From the NCBI RefSeq assembly GCF_050632395.1, contig NZ_CP192600.1:2480001-2544000 (forward strand): DNA of 64,000 nt. The letters are read 5' to 3'. Numbering within the stretch: position 1 is the first letter of the stretch; each line of letters opens with the position of its first letter. This document shows positions 7,720-15,878 of the stretch, piece by piece. Made by a program: the position numbers and the translations under genes. A model generated the notes under the pieces. The model ran no database searches. It was not told where the DNA came from and worked only from the letters and a program-made list of their open reading frames with translations. This DNA is from JAUYQR01 sp050632395 (GTDB lineage: Bacteria > Pseudomonadota > Alphaproteobacteria > Rhodobacterales > Rhodobacteraceae).

Positions 7720-8355
7720 TCAATCCTCGAATAGTTCGCTCTGCCCCGTCGTAGCTTCGTCCTCGTCATCCCCCGGCAAGGAAAGCCCCGGCGCAGTCCG
7801 GTTGTCCAGAAGTCCCGCTGCCCGCAATTCCTTCAGCCCCGGCAGATCGCGCGCCGATTCAAGGCCGAAGTGGTCCAGGAAATGCTCCGTCACCACAAAG
7901 GTCACTGGCCGGCCCGGCGTCATCCGCCGCCGCCCAAGCCTGATCCAGTCCAGTTCCAGAAGCTGGTCCACTGTCCCCCGGCTGACCGCCACGCCGCGAA
8001 TCTCCTCGATCTCGGCCCGCGTCACCGGCTGGTGATAGGCGACAATCGCAAGCGTCTCGATCGCGGCACGGCTCAGCTTGCGCGTCTCGACCGATTCACG
8101 CCGCATCAATTGGCCAAGGTCCGGTGCGGTGCGAAACGCGTAGGCGTCCCCAACCTTCACCAGATGGACCCCCCGCCCCTCATAGCGCTTGCGCAGATGC
8201 ACCAGCGCCTCGGCCGGGTCCGCGCCATGCGGCAACCGCGCCGACAGTTCAGCCAGCGTCACCGGCTCGGCCATCGCAAACAGGATGGCTTCCACCATCC
8301 GCTCCTGCTCGCCCATCGGTGGCGCCTCGAAAAGGCTGGCCTCGTCCTCCATCAT
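7720..8355 (-). CDS. scpB: Segregation and condensation protein B
   Basis: ScpB is the winged-helix (kite) subunit of the SMC-ScpAB condensin complex, which compacts and separates chromosomes. The 211-residue protein shows ERMVEAILFAMAEPVT at the N terminus and the hallmark IETLAIVAYHQPVTRAEIEEIRGV in the second winged helix. The C-terminal tail is acidic and disordered. The ATG at 8355 overlaps the scpA stop (ATGA), which fixes the start and shows translational coupling. Confidence 0.94.
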   Translation of the reverse strand: MMEDEASLFEAPPMGEQERMVEAILFAMAEPVTLAELSARLPHGADPAEALVHLRKRYEGRGVHLVKVGDAYAFRTAPDLGQLMRRESVETRKLSRAAIETLAIVAYHQPVTRAEIEEIRGVAVSRGTVDQLLELDWIRLGRRRMTPGRPVTFVVTEHFLDHFGLESARDLPGLKELRAAGLLDNRTAPGLSLPGDDEDEATTGQSELFED

Positions 8356-9137
8356 GGCTCCCTCCGGCGCAACTGGATCGGCGCAAAGCTGTCGCCCTGC
8401 CGCAGCGTGACCTGCCCGCGCTTGGCCAGTTCCAGCACGGCGGCAAAATGCGCCGCCACCGCCGACCGCCGCGCCATCGGCGTCGCAGTCCACCCCTCGG
8501 GCAGAAAGGTCGTCAGGTCCGCCCACTCGCCCGCATAGCCGATCAGCCCCCGCATCCGCTCCAGCGCCTGCTCCATCGTGAACACATGCTCACGGTCCAT
8601 CACAAAGGGCCGGAACTCGTCCTTCGTCCTGATCCGCGCATAGGCTCGCATCAGATCAAGAAGCGTCGCCGTATAGCTGACCACCTTGTGGTGCGTCACA
8701 TCTTCCGGCACGCCGCGCGCAAAGAAATCACGGCCCAGCTGGTCGCGCCCCATCAGCCGTGCCGCAGCCTCGCGCATCGCCGCCAACCGCTCCAGCTGAA
8801 ACGCCAGATGCGCCGCCAGATCTTCCGCCGACGGCCCCTCGTCGGTCGGATCAGGCGGCAAAAGCAACCGTGATTTCAGGAACGCCAGCCACGCCGCCAT
8901 CACCAGATAATCCGCCGCAAGCTCGATCCGCAAAGACTGCGCCCGCTCTACGAAGCCCAGATACTGTTCGGCCAATTGCAGAACCGACACCCGCCGCAGA
9001 TCCACCTTCTGCGTCCGGCTCAGCGTCAACAGCAGGTCGAGCGGACCCTCGAACCCGTCGACATCGACGATCAGCGCTTCCGCTGCCAACCGCTCGCCCG
9101 GTGGCAGCCGCTCCGGCTGGTCCCAGTCGTCAGCCAT
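8352..9137 (-). CDS. scpA: Segregation and condensation protein A
   Basis: ScpA is the kleisin subunit that bridges the SMC heads. The 261-residue protein has the conserved N-terminal FEGPLDLLLTLSRTQKVDLRR segment, which contacts the SMC neck, the AADYLVMAAWLAFLKSRLLLP helix, and a C-terminal winged-helix segment rich in arginines that binds the SMC cap. Length is normal. The start overlaps the end of nagZ by eight bases and the stop overlaps scpB, so nagZ, scpA and scpB are one transcription unit. Confidence 0.94.
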   Translation of the reverse strand: MADDWDQPERLPPGERLAAEALIVDVDGFEGPLDLLLTLSRTQKVDLRRVSVLQLAEQYLGFVERAQSLRIELAADYLVMAAWLAFLKSRLLLPPDPTDEGPSAEDLAAHLAFQLERLAAMREAAARLMGRDQLGRDFFARGVPEDVTHHKVVSYTATLLDLMRAYARIRTKDEFRPFVMDREHVFTMEQALERMRGLIGYAGEWADLTTFLPEGWTATPMARRSAVAAHFAAVLELAKRGQVTLRQGDSFAPIQLRRREP

Positions 9138-10125
9138 CGGCCAACTCCGCCATCAGCGCCGGCACATCCGCCACCACATCGCGCCGCGCGGCCAGCGCTG
9201 CCTGCCCCCGCCGCCACGCCTCGGGGCCCATCCGGCCAGCGGCCGCAACAACCGCCTCCATCTCGTCCATGTGACCATTGCACTGCAACGCCACATCCAC
9301 CCCCGCCGCGATCGACCGCGCCGTGCGCTCGGCCAAGGTGCCCTGCAGCGCCTCCATGTTCAGATCGTCGGTCATCAACAGCCCGTCAAACCCGATCTCG
9401 CGCCGGATCACGTCGATCATCACCGGGCTTTGCGTCGCTGGCCGCTCCGCGTCATAGGCGGAAAACACCAGATGCGCCGTCATCGCCATCGGCAAGTCGG
9501 CCAAGGCCCGGAACGGAGCGAAGTCCACCGCCCGCAACTCTTCCCGGCTGGCCGTCACCGTCGGCAGATCAAGGTGAGTGTCCACGTGGCTTCGCCCATG
9601 CCCCGGCAGATGCTTCACGACCGGGATCACACCCCCCGCCAGAAACCCGTCCGCCACCGCGCGCGCCACTGTGGCCACCACCGCCGGGTCCGTCCCATAG
9701 CATCGGTTGCGCAGGAACGGATGCGTCACCTCCGACGCCACATCCGCGACCGGCGCGCAATTCGCGTCCACCCCGACCGCCCGCAATTCCGCCGCGATCA
9801 CCTCGGCCCGCAGTCGCATGGTCCGCGCCGCAGCCTCAACCGACCGCGCCGCCTGAACCGTTTCCAGCGGCGGCGCCCACTCGCGCCAATGTGGCGCGCG
9901 CATCCGCTGCACCCGACCGCCCTCCTGGTCGATCAGCACCGGGGCATCCCGCCCGACCGCCTCGCGCAAGGCAGCCGTCAGCTGCCGCACCTGATCGGGG
10001 CTGTCGATGTTGCGCGCAAAAAGAATGAACCCGAACGGGTCCGCCTCGCGGAAAAACGCCACCTCGTCGGCGCTCAGCGCAAGCCCGGCGCAGCCAAGGA
10101 TCGCAGCACCGGGCGCCCCGCTCAT
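9130..10125 (-). CDS. nagZ: Beta-N-acetylhexosaminidase NagZ
   Basis: NagZ is a cytoplasmic family 3 glycosidase that removes GlcNAc from recycled muropeptides. The 331-residue protein has the GH3 hallmarks: DQEGGRVQRM (about 67-76), the KHLPGHG loop (171-177) followed by VDTH with the catalytic Asp182-His184 dyad, and the nucleophile Asp253 in LLMTDD. No signal peptide is present, as expected for a cytoplasmic enzyme. Its start overlaps the SPOR-protein stop by four bases. NagZ is not obviously linked to beta-lactamase induction here, since no ampR/ampC gene lies nearby. Confidence 0.93.
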   Translation of the reverse strand: MSGAPGAAILGCAGLALSADEVAFFREADPFGFILFARNIDSPDQVRQLTAALREAVGRDAPVLIDQEGGRVQRMRAPHWREWAPPLETVQAARSVEAAARTMRLRAEVIAAELRAVGVDANCAPVADVASEVTHPFLRNRCYGTDPAVVATVARAVADGFLAGGVIPVVKHLPGHGRSHVDTHLDLPTVTASREELRAVDFAPFRALADLPMAMTAHLVFSAYDAERPATQSPVMIDVIRREIGFDGLLMTDDLNMEALQGTLAERTARSIAAGVDVALQCNGHMDEMEAVVAAAGRMGPEAWRRGQAALAARRDVVADVPALMAELADG

Positions 10126-11084
10126 CTCTGCGCAACCGGAATGCAGGCCGCCTCTTCCGCGACAAAGGCCGCGCAGAACCGCCGCGCGTCGGCTTCGTCC
10201 TCAAAGCCATGCGCGCGCAGACGAAAGAACGTGCGCCCGCCGCTTTCGGCCGCCTGCACCACCATCGCCTTTTGCGCCATAAGATCGCCGAACCGCCCTT
10301 GCAGGCGCGACCATTCGGCCTTCGCCTCGTCCACCGTGTCATACGCGCCGAACTGCACCAGCCGCGTGCCGGGCGCGATGCTGGCTGCGTCCATCTCGAC
10401 GGGGGCCACTGCGGCACCGACCTCAGTCGCAGGCGCCGCCTCGGCGCCCACCGCAACCACCCCGTCGCGGCCCGGTCGGGCCACCGGGCGCAGCGACCGG
10501 GTGATCGTGCCTTCCAGCGCCACATCCGCCGTCAGGTCGGGGTCAAGTTCGGGCGCCACCTCCGGCTCGGTCATCGGCTCTTCGGCCAGCGCCTCGGCCA
10601 GCGCGGCGGCCACCGCGATTTCGGTCGGGTCCGCGCTTTCCACCACCGGGTCCGCCGCCAGCGCCACGTCCGGGTCCGCCCCCGCAGCCGAGACTGGCAG
10701 TGCATCTGGAACGGGCTGGCCCGCCAGCCCCGCCGCATCCTCCAGCTCCAGCTCCACCGGGCGCGGTGCCAGCACCAGCCGGTCGGCAACCGGTGCAGCC
10801 GTGCCGATCGCCGCCACTTCGTTCACCGACAAGCCCTGATTGTCCACAACCTCGCCACCGGGGTTTTCCGGGGCCACCCGCATCGGGCCATCCAGTGCCT
10901 GCACGACCGGCACGCCGCGCACGTCGCGCATCGCAAGGCTGTAACCCCAATACCCCAGCCCGATCACCAAGGCGACCGAGGCTGCCGCCCCCGCCATGTT
11001 GATGTATCGTTGAACGTTGGCCGCCCGGCCAACTCCATCTGTGGAAACGCCGCCGCCGAAACCGTCGAAATCCGCGTCTGCCAT
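10122..11084 (-). CDS. SPOR domain-containing inner membrane protein
   Basis: The 320-residue protein is bitopic. It has a short cytoplasmic N terminus, one membrane helix (AGAAASVALVIGLGYWGY, about residues 31-48), a long acidic Ala/Glu/Pro-rich periplasmic linker, and a C-terminal SPOR domain (from about residue 240, starting LVQFGAYDTVDEAKAEW). SPOR domains bind glycan strands stripped of stem peptides at the septum, so a role in cell division like FtsN or DedD is likely but not proven. The ATG at 11084 is preferred; a GTG 33 bases upstream is possible. It lies between argS and nagZ in the reverse-strand operon. Confidence 0.85.
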   Translation of the reverse strand: MADADFDGFGGGVSTDGVGRAANVQRYINMAGAAASVALVIGLGYWGYSLAMRDVRGVPVVQALDGPMRVAPENPGGEVVDNQGLSVNEVAAIGTAAPVADRLVLAPRPVELELEDAAGLAGQPVPDALPVSAAGADPDVALAADPVVESADPTEIAVAAALAEALAEEPMTEPEVAPELDPDLTADVALEGTITRSLRPVARPGRDGVVAVGAEAAPATEVGAAVAPVEMDAASIAPGTRLVQFGAYDTVDEAKAEWSRLQGRFGDLMAQKAMVVQAAESGGRTFFRLRAHGFEDEADARRFCAAFVAEEAACIPVAQR

Positions 11085-11167
11085 GTGTCGCCTCTGCTCG
11101 CGGGATGGTTGATCCACCCCTGCTTTTCACGCCTGTTCGCCCGGCTGAAGGCGGCTGCTCGATTGGC

Positions 11168-12910
11168 TCAGCGCATTTCCTCGACCGGAGTGACCCCCAA
11201 GATACCAAGACCGGCGCAAATAACAACGCCCACGGCCCGCACGAGGGCGATTTTTGCCTGCGACACGCCGGGGTCGTCCTGCAAGAACCGCAGTGACGCA
11301 TCGTCGTTGCCCTTGTTCCACAAACCGTGGAAGTCCGAGGCCACTTCATACAGGTAAAACGCCACGCGATGCGGTTCGTTGCCCTTGGCGGCAATCTCCA
11401 CCAGACGCGGCCATTCCGCCAGTTTCCGCGCCACGCCGATCTCGGCCTCGTTGGACAAAAGCGTCAGGTCGGCGTTGGCCAGAACCGCATCCGTCACATC
11501 GATCCCGGCATCCCGCGCCTTGCGCAGGATCGAGTTCACGCGCGCATTTGCATACTGCACATAAAAGACCGGGTTATCCTTGGACTGCTCCTGAACCTTG
11601 TCGAAATCGAAATCCAGCGCCACGTCGTTCTTGCGCGTCAGCATGATGAAACGGGTCACGTCCGCGCCGACCTCGTCCACGACGTCGCGCAGCGTGACGA
11701 ACGTGCCCGCCCGCTTCGACATCTTGAACGGCTCGCCGCCCTTCCAAAGCTTGACCAACTGGATCAGCTTGATATCCAAAGGCACCCGGTTGTTCGACAA
11801 CGCCGCGACCACAGCTTTCAGCCGCTTCACGTATCCACCGTGATCCGCGCCGAAGATGTTGATCAACTCGTCGAACCCGCGCTGCACCTTGTCATAATGA
11901 TAGGCGATGTCGGGCGCGAAATAGGTCCACGACCCGTCCGATTTCATCACCGGCCGGTCCACATCGTCGCCATGCGCAGTGCTGCGGAACAGGGTCTGCA
12001 CCCGCGGCTCCCAGTCGTCGGGCTCCTTGCCCTTAGGCGGCTCCAGCACGCCCTCATAGATCAGCCCCATCCCACGCAGCGTCTCGATCGCCGCCTCGAT
12101 CTTGCCGGTGCCGTACAAGGCCTTTTCCGACGAATAAACGTCCATCTGCACGCCAAGCGCCGCCAGATCGCCCCGGATCATCTCCATCATCATGCCTGTC
12201 GCGAATTCGCGCACATCCGCCAGCCATTCCTGCTCGCCCTTGTCCAGCAGGCTGGCCCCATACTTGGCCTTCAACGCCTCACCCACCGGAATGAGATAAT
12301 CCCCCGGATAAAGCCCCTCGCGGATCTCCGGCTCCAGCCCGTTCGCCTCGCGGTAGCGCTCATAGGCCGACCGCGCCAGCACATCGACCTGCGCGCCGCC
12401 ATCGTTGATGTAGTATTCCCGTGTCACGTCCCAGCCCGCATAGGCCAGAAGCCGCGCCAGCGCATCGCCCACCACAGCGCCGCGCACATGGCCCACATGC
12501 ATCGGGCCCGTCGGATTGGCGCTGACGAACTCCACGTTCACCCGCCGCCCCTGCCCCAGCGACGACCTGCCATACGCAGTCCCCGTCTCCAAGACGGCCC
12601 GCACCAGCCCCTGCCACGCCGCATCCACCAGCCGCAGGTTCAAGAACCCCGGCCCCGCCACATCCGCCCCCGCCACGCGCGGATCTTCCATCAACCGCGC
12701 CGCCAGCGCCTCGGCAATCGCTCGCGGCGCCATACCCGAGGGCTTGGCCAGCACCATCGCGGCATTCGTCGCCAGATGCCCATGCCCCGCATCGCGCGGC
12801 GGCTCCACCGCCACGCCCGCAAAATCGAGGCCCCCTGGCAGCACGCCCGCCGCTTGCAAGGCCATCAGCTCCGCCACCACCAGCTCGCGAATATCGGCGA
12901 AAAGGTTCAT
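11168..12910 (-). CDS. argS: Arginyl-tRNA synthetase
   Basis: ArgRS charges tRNA-Arg in the cytoplasm. The 580-residue class I enzyme has an N-terminal Add-1 domain, a HIGH motif written HVGH (in ANPTGPMHVGHVRGA), a KMSKRAGTF motif in the C-terminal half of the catalytic domain, and an all-helical anticodon-binding domain ending with the usual RVGVVI-like segment (LVRAVGVVICAGLGILGV). Length is normal. The intact KMSK is worth noting because many ArgRSs have a relaxed version. It is transcribed with the SPOR protein 83 bases downstream. Confidence 0.96.
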   Translation of the reverse strand: MNLFADIRELVVAELMALQAAGVLPGGLDFAGVAVEPPRDAGHGHLATNAAMVLAKPSGMAPRAIAEALAARLMEDPRVAGADVAGPGFLNLRLVDAAWQGLVRAVLETGTAYGRSSLGQGRRVNVEFVSANPTGPMHVGHVRGAVVGDALARLLAYAGWDVTREYYINDGGAQVDVLARSAYERYREANGLEPEIREGLYPGDYLIPVGEALKAKYGASLLDKGEQEWLADVREFATGMMMEMIRGDLAALGVQMDVYSSEKALYGTGKIEAAIETLRGMGLIYEGVLEPPKGKEPDDWEPRVQTLFRSTAHGDDVDRPVMKSDGSWTYFAPDIAYHYDKVQRGFDELINIFGADHGGYVKRLKAVVAALSNNRVPLDIKLIQLVKLWKGGEPFKMSKRAGTFVTLRDVVDEVGADVTRFIMLTRKNDVALDFDFDKVQEQSKDNPVFYVQYANARVNSILRKARDAGIDVTDAVLANADLTLLSNEAEIGVARKLAEWPRLVEIAAKGNEPHRVAFYLYEVASDFHGLWNKGNDDASLRFLQDDPGVSQAKIALVRAVGVVICAGLGILGVTPVEEMR

Positions 12911-12973
12911 TTGATCACATCCCCTGTCATGCCAAAGGCCATGCCAGAGGCGGCGTTAGAGGTCAAGGATCGC

Positions 12974-13438
12974 TCATCCCGCCCGCCAGTCGTCCAACGC
13001 CGGGTTCGCCTCCACCGCCACCGCCTCAGGCGCCTGAACCGGTCGGTTGCGGAAATAGTGCGTCTCCCGCGCGCCGAAATAGAACGCGACCACCGCCCCC
13101 AAAAGCCACCACAGCGGCTCGGGTACTGCATTCAGCCCCACCATCCGCCGCGCAAACGCGACCGGGTCCACCATCGCATAAACGAAAAGCCCGATGGTCC
13201 CGAACGCCAGCATCGGCCGCGGCAGCCGGTTCACCCCGTTCACCAGACGGTCGAACCAGCCGAGCGAGGGGTTCTCATACTCCTCCCCCAACTGCCTGAG
13301 TGCCGCCATCTGCGCCTCCGCCGACAACTCCATCCGCTTGGTGGCCGACGGCACGAACACCTCCGCCAGGCCCTTCGCGGCCTCGCCCATCGCCGTCACC
13401 GCCCCTTGCGCACCCGCCAGACCGCCGATCATCCCCAT
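12974..13438 (-). CDS. Holin family protein (3TM phage-type holin)
   Basis: The 154-residue protein fits the three-helix holin family found in Rhodobacterales. A Gly/Ala-rich N terminus (MGMIGGLAGAQGAV) is followed by an amphipathic charged segment and two clear membrane helices, PRPMLAFGTIGLFVYAMVD and LWWLLGAVVAFYFGA, with a soluble C-terminal tail. Its start overlaps the end of the muramidase gene by ten bases, so the two are co-translated. Members of this family form membrane lesions that release the muramidase. Rhodobacter capsulatus uses such a pair to free its gene transfer agent; whether this strain does is inference. Confidence 0.82.
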   Translation of the reverse strand: MGMIGGLAGAQGAVTAMGEAAKGLAEVFVPSATKRMELSAEAQMAALRQLGEEYENPSLGWFDRLVNGVNRLPRPMLAFGTIGLFVYAMVDPVAFARRMVGLNAVPEPLWWLLGAVVAFYFGARETHYFRNRPVQAPEAVAVEANPALDDWRAG

Positions 13439-14040
13439 GCCGCCACCCGCGCCCGGTGCTGCGCCTCGCTCAGGTGATACCGCGGCGCGATGAATTCCTC
13501 CGCCCGCACGATCCAGCCGCCTTTGCCCCCATCCCGCCGCCGCGCAAACTTGCGGCTGGCAGGTCGGCGGTCGCCCAAGGCGTAATAATAATTCCGCCGC
13601 GCGATCCCGTAGGCATCGGCCAGATGCGACGGAGCCGCCTCAAAAGCCATCTGGGCAGCTCGTATCGTCTGTGGCCCCACCTGCCCGTCAGGATCACAAG
13701 GATACCCCATATCCCCTATCAATCGCTGCAGTATCTTCACCGCATTGCCACCCGTGTTGACATACATGTCAAACACGCTCGCCTGCAGAACCTCCGGCAG
13801 GGCCGCCAGCCCCGGTCGTGTGAAATAATGCTCGATGTAGATGTCCACCGCCTGCGCCCGGCTCAGCGCCTTCACATCGGCCACGTCGACCCGCGTGTCG
13901 CGATTCACGTCAATGCCCAAGCGGCGCAGCGTGTGGATCGTGACCCCGTGGTTAGTCGCCCCCCCGGGATCATCCGGGTCGTTCACGAACCCACCCTCGC
14001 GGGCGACAATCTCTTCGGCAATCTCTCTGACGGACCCCAT
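13429..14040 (-). CDS. Holin-associated N-acetylmuramidase (GH108, peptidoglycan-binding)
   Basis: The 203-residue protein matches glycoside hydrolase family 108 with a C-terminal PG_binding_3 domain. The catalytic signature is clear: REGGFVNDPDDPGGATNHGV with Glu15. The C-terminal DGQVGPQTIRAAQ segment is the peptidoglycan-binding motif. There is no signal peptide, so it needs the overlapping holin to cross the membrane. The ATG at 14040 is preceded by a strong GGAGGGG site on its strand, which decides against an ATG 33 bases upstream. The pair sits inside housekeeping genes with no other phage genes, as expected for a domesticated lysis cassette. Confidence 0.88.
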   Translation of the reverse strand: MGSVREIAEEIVAREGGFVNDPDDPGGATNHGVTIHTLRRLGIDVNRDTRVDVADVKALSRAQAVDIYIEHYFTRPGLAALPEVLQASVFDMYVNTGGNAVKILQRLIGDMGYPCDPDGQVGPQTIRAAQMAFEAAPSHLADAYGIARRNYYYALGDRRPASRKFARRRDGGKGGWIVRAEEFIAPRYHLSEAQHRARVAAWG

Positions 14041-14116
14041 CGACCCCTCCGGTTCAGGCAACCGCCCGACCATCGGAAATCTCCGTTAATCCCGCCTCAC
14101 TCCGGCGCGCGCCGCC

Positions 14117-14599
14117 TCAGCTTTCAGGCTTCGACGGCTGATAGACGCCCTGCTCTTTCAGCGCGTCGACCACTTCCTTCGGCATGTAGGTCTCGTCATG
14201 CTTGGCCAGCACTTCGGACGCCACGAACGTGTCGCCCTCCATCTGGCCTAGCGCCACCATCCCTTCGCCCTCACCGAACAGGTCCGGCAGCACCCCGGTA
14301 TAGCGCACCGGAACCGTTTCGTTGGTGTCCGTCACAGAAAACGAAACCGTCGCCCCCTCGCCGCGCACCAGACTGCCCTCAACCACCAGACCGCCGATCC
14401 GGAACACCTCTTCGGCCGGCGGAGGCGTCGTCACCACTTCGGTCGGGCTGCGAAAGAAATTGACGGCGGTTTTCGGCACGAAGAAGTATACCACCGCCAC
14501 AGCGGCCAGCAACGACAGCGCCGCAAGCGCCATCACCTGAACCCGCCGACGCTTCTTCAACCCTTTCAGGCCCCGAAACTCCTGTCCGCCCGCCATCAT
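14117..14599 (-). CDS. ccmE: Cytochrome c maturation protein CcmE (heme chaperone)
   Basis: CcmE carries heme in the periplasm from CcmABCD to the CcmFH ligase. The 160-residue protein has a basic N terminus, one membrane anchor (about residues 22-40), an OB-fold domain, and the heme-binding motif LAKHDETYMP with His134, which binds the heme vinyl group covalently, and Tyr138, the axial ligand. The other ccm genes are not in this window; stand-alone ccmE beside argC is plausible for this family. Either of two adjacent ATGs may be the start. Confidence 0.94.
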   Translation of the reverse strand: MMAGGQEFRGLKGLKKRRRVQVMALAALSLLAAVAVVYFFVPKTAVNFFRSPTEVVTTPPPAEEVFRIGGLVVEGSLVRGEGATVSFSVTDTNETVPVRYTGVLPDLFGEGEGMVALGQMEGDTFVASEVLAKHDETYMPKEVVDALKEQGVYQPSKPES

Positions 14600-14672
14600 C
14601 CGCTCCCGTTCCGGTCGCCCGCTTCTACCCTGTCAGATCGGTGCTGCCTTGACCTTGGTCAAGCCCGACACG

Positions 14673-15701
14673 TCAGGGAAACACCGGTGCCAGCATCAGC
14701 CCCGTCGTCTCATCCAGCCCCAGCATCAGGTTCGCGTTCTGGATCGCCTGCCCGCTCGACCCTTTGGTCAGATTGTCCAGCACCGCAACCACCACAGCCA
14801 GCCCCGGTTTTCTGTCACCGATGACACCGATATGGCAGAAATTCGATCCTGCGATATCGCGCGTCGACGGCAGGTTGCCGAACGGCAGAACGCGCAAGAA
14901 GGGCTCGTTTTCATACGCCTTTTCAAGCGTCTGGTGCACGATCTTCGCGTCACCCTTGACATAGACCGTAGCCAGGATGCCCCGGTTCATCGGCAGCAGA
15001 TGCGGCGTGAACTGCACCTCCACACGCCGCCCGGCCAGCTTGGAAAACTCCTGGTCGAACTCGCCCAGATGCCGGTGCTTGCCGCCCGCCGAATAGCTGT
15101 GCGTGCCGCCCGACAATTCCGCGTGAAGGAGGTTCTCCTTCAGGCTGCGCCCTGCGCCCGATACCCCCGCCTTCAGGTCGATCAGGATATCGTCAAGGTC
15201 GATCACACCGGCAGAAATCAACGGCCGCAGCGCGAACTGCCCGGTTGCCGCATTGCATCCCGTCCCCGCCACAAGCCGTGCCGACTGGATTTCATCGCGG
15301 TAAAATTCCGTCAGCCCGTAAACCGCTTCGGCCTGCAGATCGGGCGCCGTATGTGCCTGCCCGTACCACTTTTGATACTCTCCCACGTCGCGCAACCGGA
15401 AGTCGGCGCTAAGATCGACGATCTTCAGATCGCGCGGCAGCTTGGCGATCACCTCCTGCGTGGTTGCATGAGGAAGCGCGCAGAAGCACAAGTCTACATT
15501 GGAAAAATCGATCTCGTCGATCTTCACGAGTTGCGGCAGTTTCAGGTGGCGCAGAAACGGAAACACCTCCGCCATCTGCATCCCGGCCTTGCGGTCGGCG
15601 GACAGGGCGACAATCTCCATCGCCGGATGCGTCGCGATCAGGCGCACCAGCTCCGCCCCGGTATAGCCCGAAGCGCCCAGAATGGCGATCTTGTGGGTCA
15701 T
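14673..15701 (-). CDS. argC: N-acetyl-gamma-glutamyl-phosphate reductase
   Basis: ArgC performs the NADPH-dependent third step of arginine synthesis. The 342-residue protein has the NADP-binding loop GASGYTGAE (9-17) and the catalytic cysteine Cys149 in AGTGCNAAT, with a C-terminal dimerisation domain. This is the long (type 1) form. The ATG at 15701 is preceded by AGGAGG at good spacing, so the upstream in-frame ATG at 15719 is not favoured. It is the first gene of the reverse-strand run leading through ccmE to scpB, although gaps of 73-77 bases around ccmE may hold extra promoters. Confidence 0.94.
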   Translation of the reverse strand: MTHKIAILGASGYTGAELVRLIATHPAMEIVALSADRKAGMQMAEVFPFLRHLKLPQLVKIDEIDFSNVDLCFCALPHATTQEVIAKLPRDLKIVDLSADFRLRDVGEYQKWYGQAHTAPDLQAEAVYGLTEFYRDEIQSARLVAGTGCNAATGQFALRPLISAGVIDLDDILIDLKAGVSGAGRSLKENLLHAELSGGTHSYSAGGKHRHLGEFDQEFSKLAGRRVEVQFTPHLLPMNRGILATVYVKGDAKIVHQTLEKAYENEPFLRVLPFGNLPSTRDIAGSNFCHIGVIGDRKPGLAVVVAVLDNLTKGSSGQAIQNANLMLGLDETTGLMLAPVFP

Positions 15702-15812
15702 CTTGGCAACCTCCTGCAATCAGCGCACGCGCGGCCCCTCATAGCGCCGCATCCGGCAGAAACGCAAGGCCGTTGGCAGGCGTCGGGCGGATGGCCATTT
15801 CCTAATGGAAGA

Positions 15813-15828
15813 TTAATTCGCGAACTAA
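15813..15828. promoter_or_regulatory. Inverted repeat upstream of argC
   Basis: TTAATTCGCGAACTAA is a near-perfect palindrome (one mismatched pair) centred on TTCGCGAA. It lies in the AT-rich part of the gap between argC and epmA, about 112-127 bases upstream of the argC start. It could be an operator or part of the argC promoter. The TTAA ends recall CtrA sites, but the spacing does not fit TTAA-N7-TTAA. Function unknown. Confidence 0.35.
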
Positions 15829-15850
15829 CCCATTGATATTGCTAGACCCG

Positions 15851-15875
15851 AAAAGGTGTCCCACGGTGGGACACC
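15851..15875 (-). terminator. Terminator of epmA; GTCCCAC palindrome copy 1
   Basis: GGTGTCCCAC (15855-15864), one spacer base and GTGGGACACC (15866-15875) form a perfect ten-pair inverted repeat. It begins four bases past the epmA stop on the reverse strand and is followed there by TTTTCGGG. The same core palindrome occurs after efp and after bcp. Confidence 0.7.
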
Positions 15876-15878
15876 CCC

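Noticed and set aside
10840..10848. DnaA-box-like TTGTCCACA
   Set aside because: A single site with one mismatch inside the SPOR-protein coding region; no cluster, so it is not evidence for an origin.
11327..13477. A 716-codon forward frame opposite argS and the holin gene
   Set aside because: His/Arg/Pro-rich translation without any recognisable domain, lying over argS with its HVGH and KMSK motifs.
12974..14040. Prophage remnant
   Set aside because: No integrase, capsid, tail or attachment-site repeats flank the holin-muramidase pair, and composition equals that of the neighbours.
14080..14095. CtrA site upstream of the muramidase gene
   Set aside because: Only one TTAAC half-site is present; the second TTAA at seven-base spacing is missing.
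15800..15840. Possible dif (XerCD) site in the AT-rich argC-epmA gap
   Set aside because: The TTCGCGAA palindrome does not match the two XerC/XerD arms, and the skew polarity at 17 kb is origin-like rather than terminus-like.
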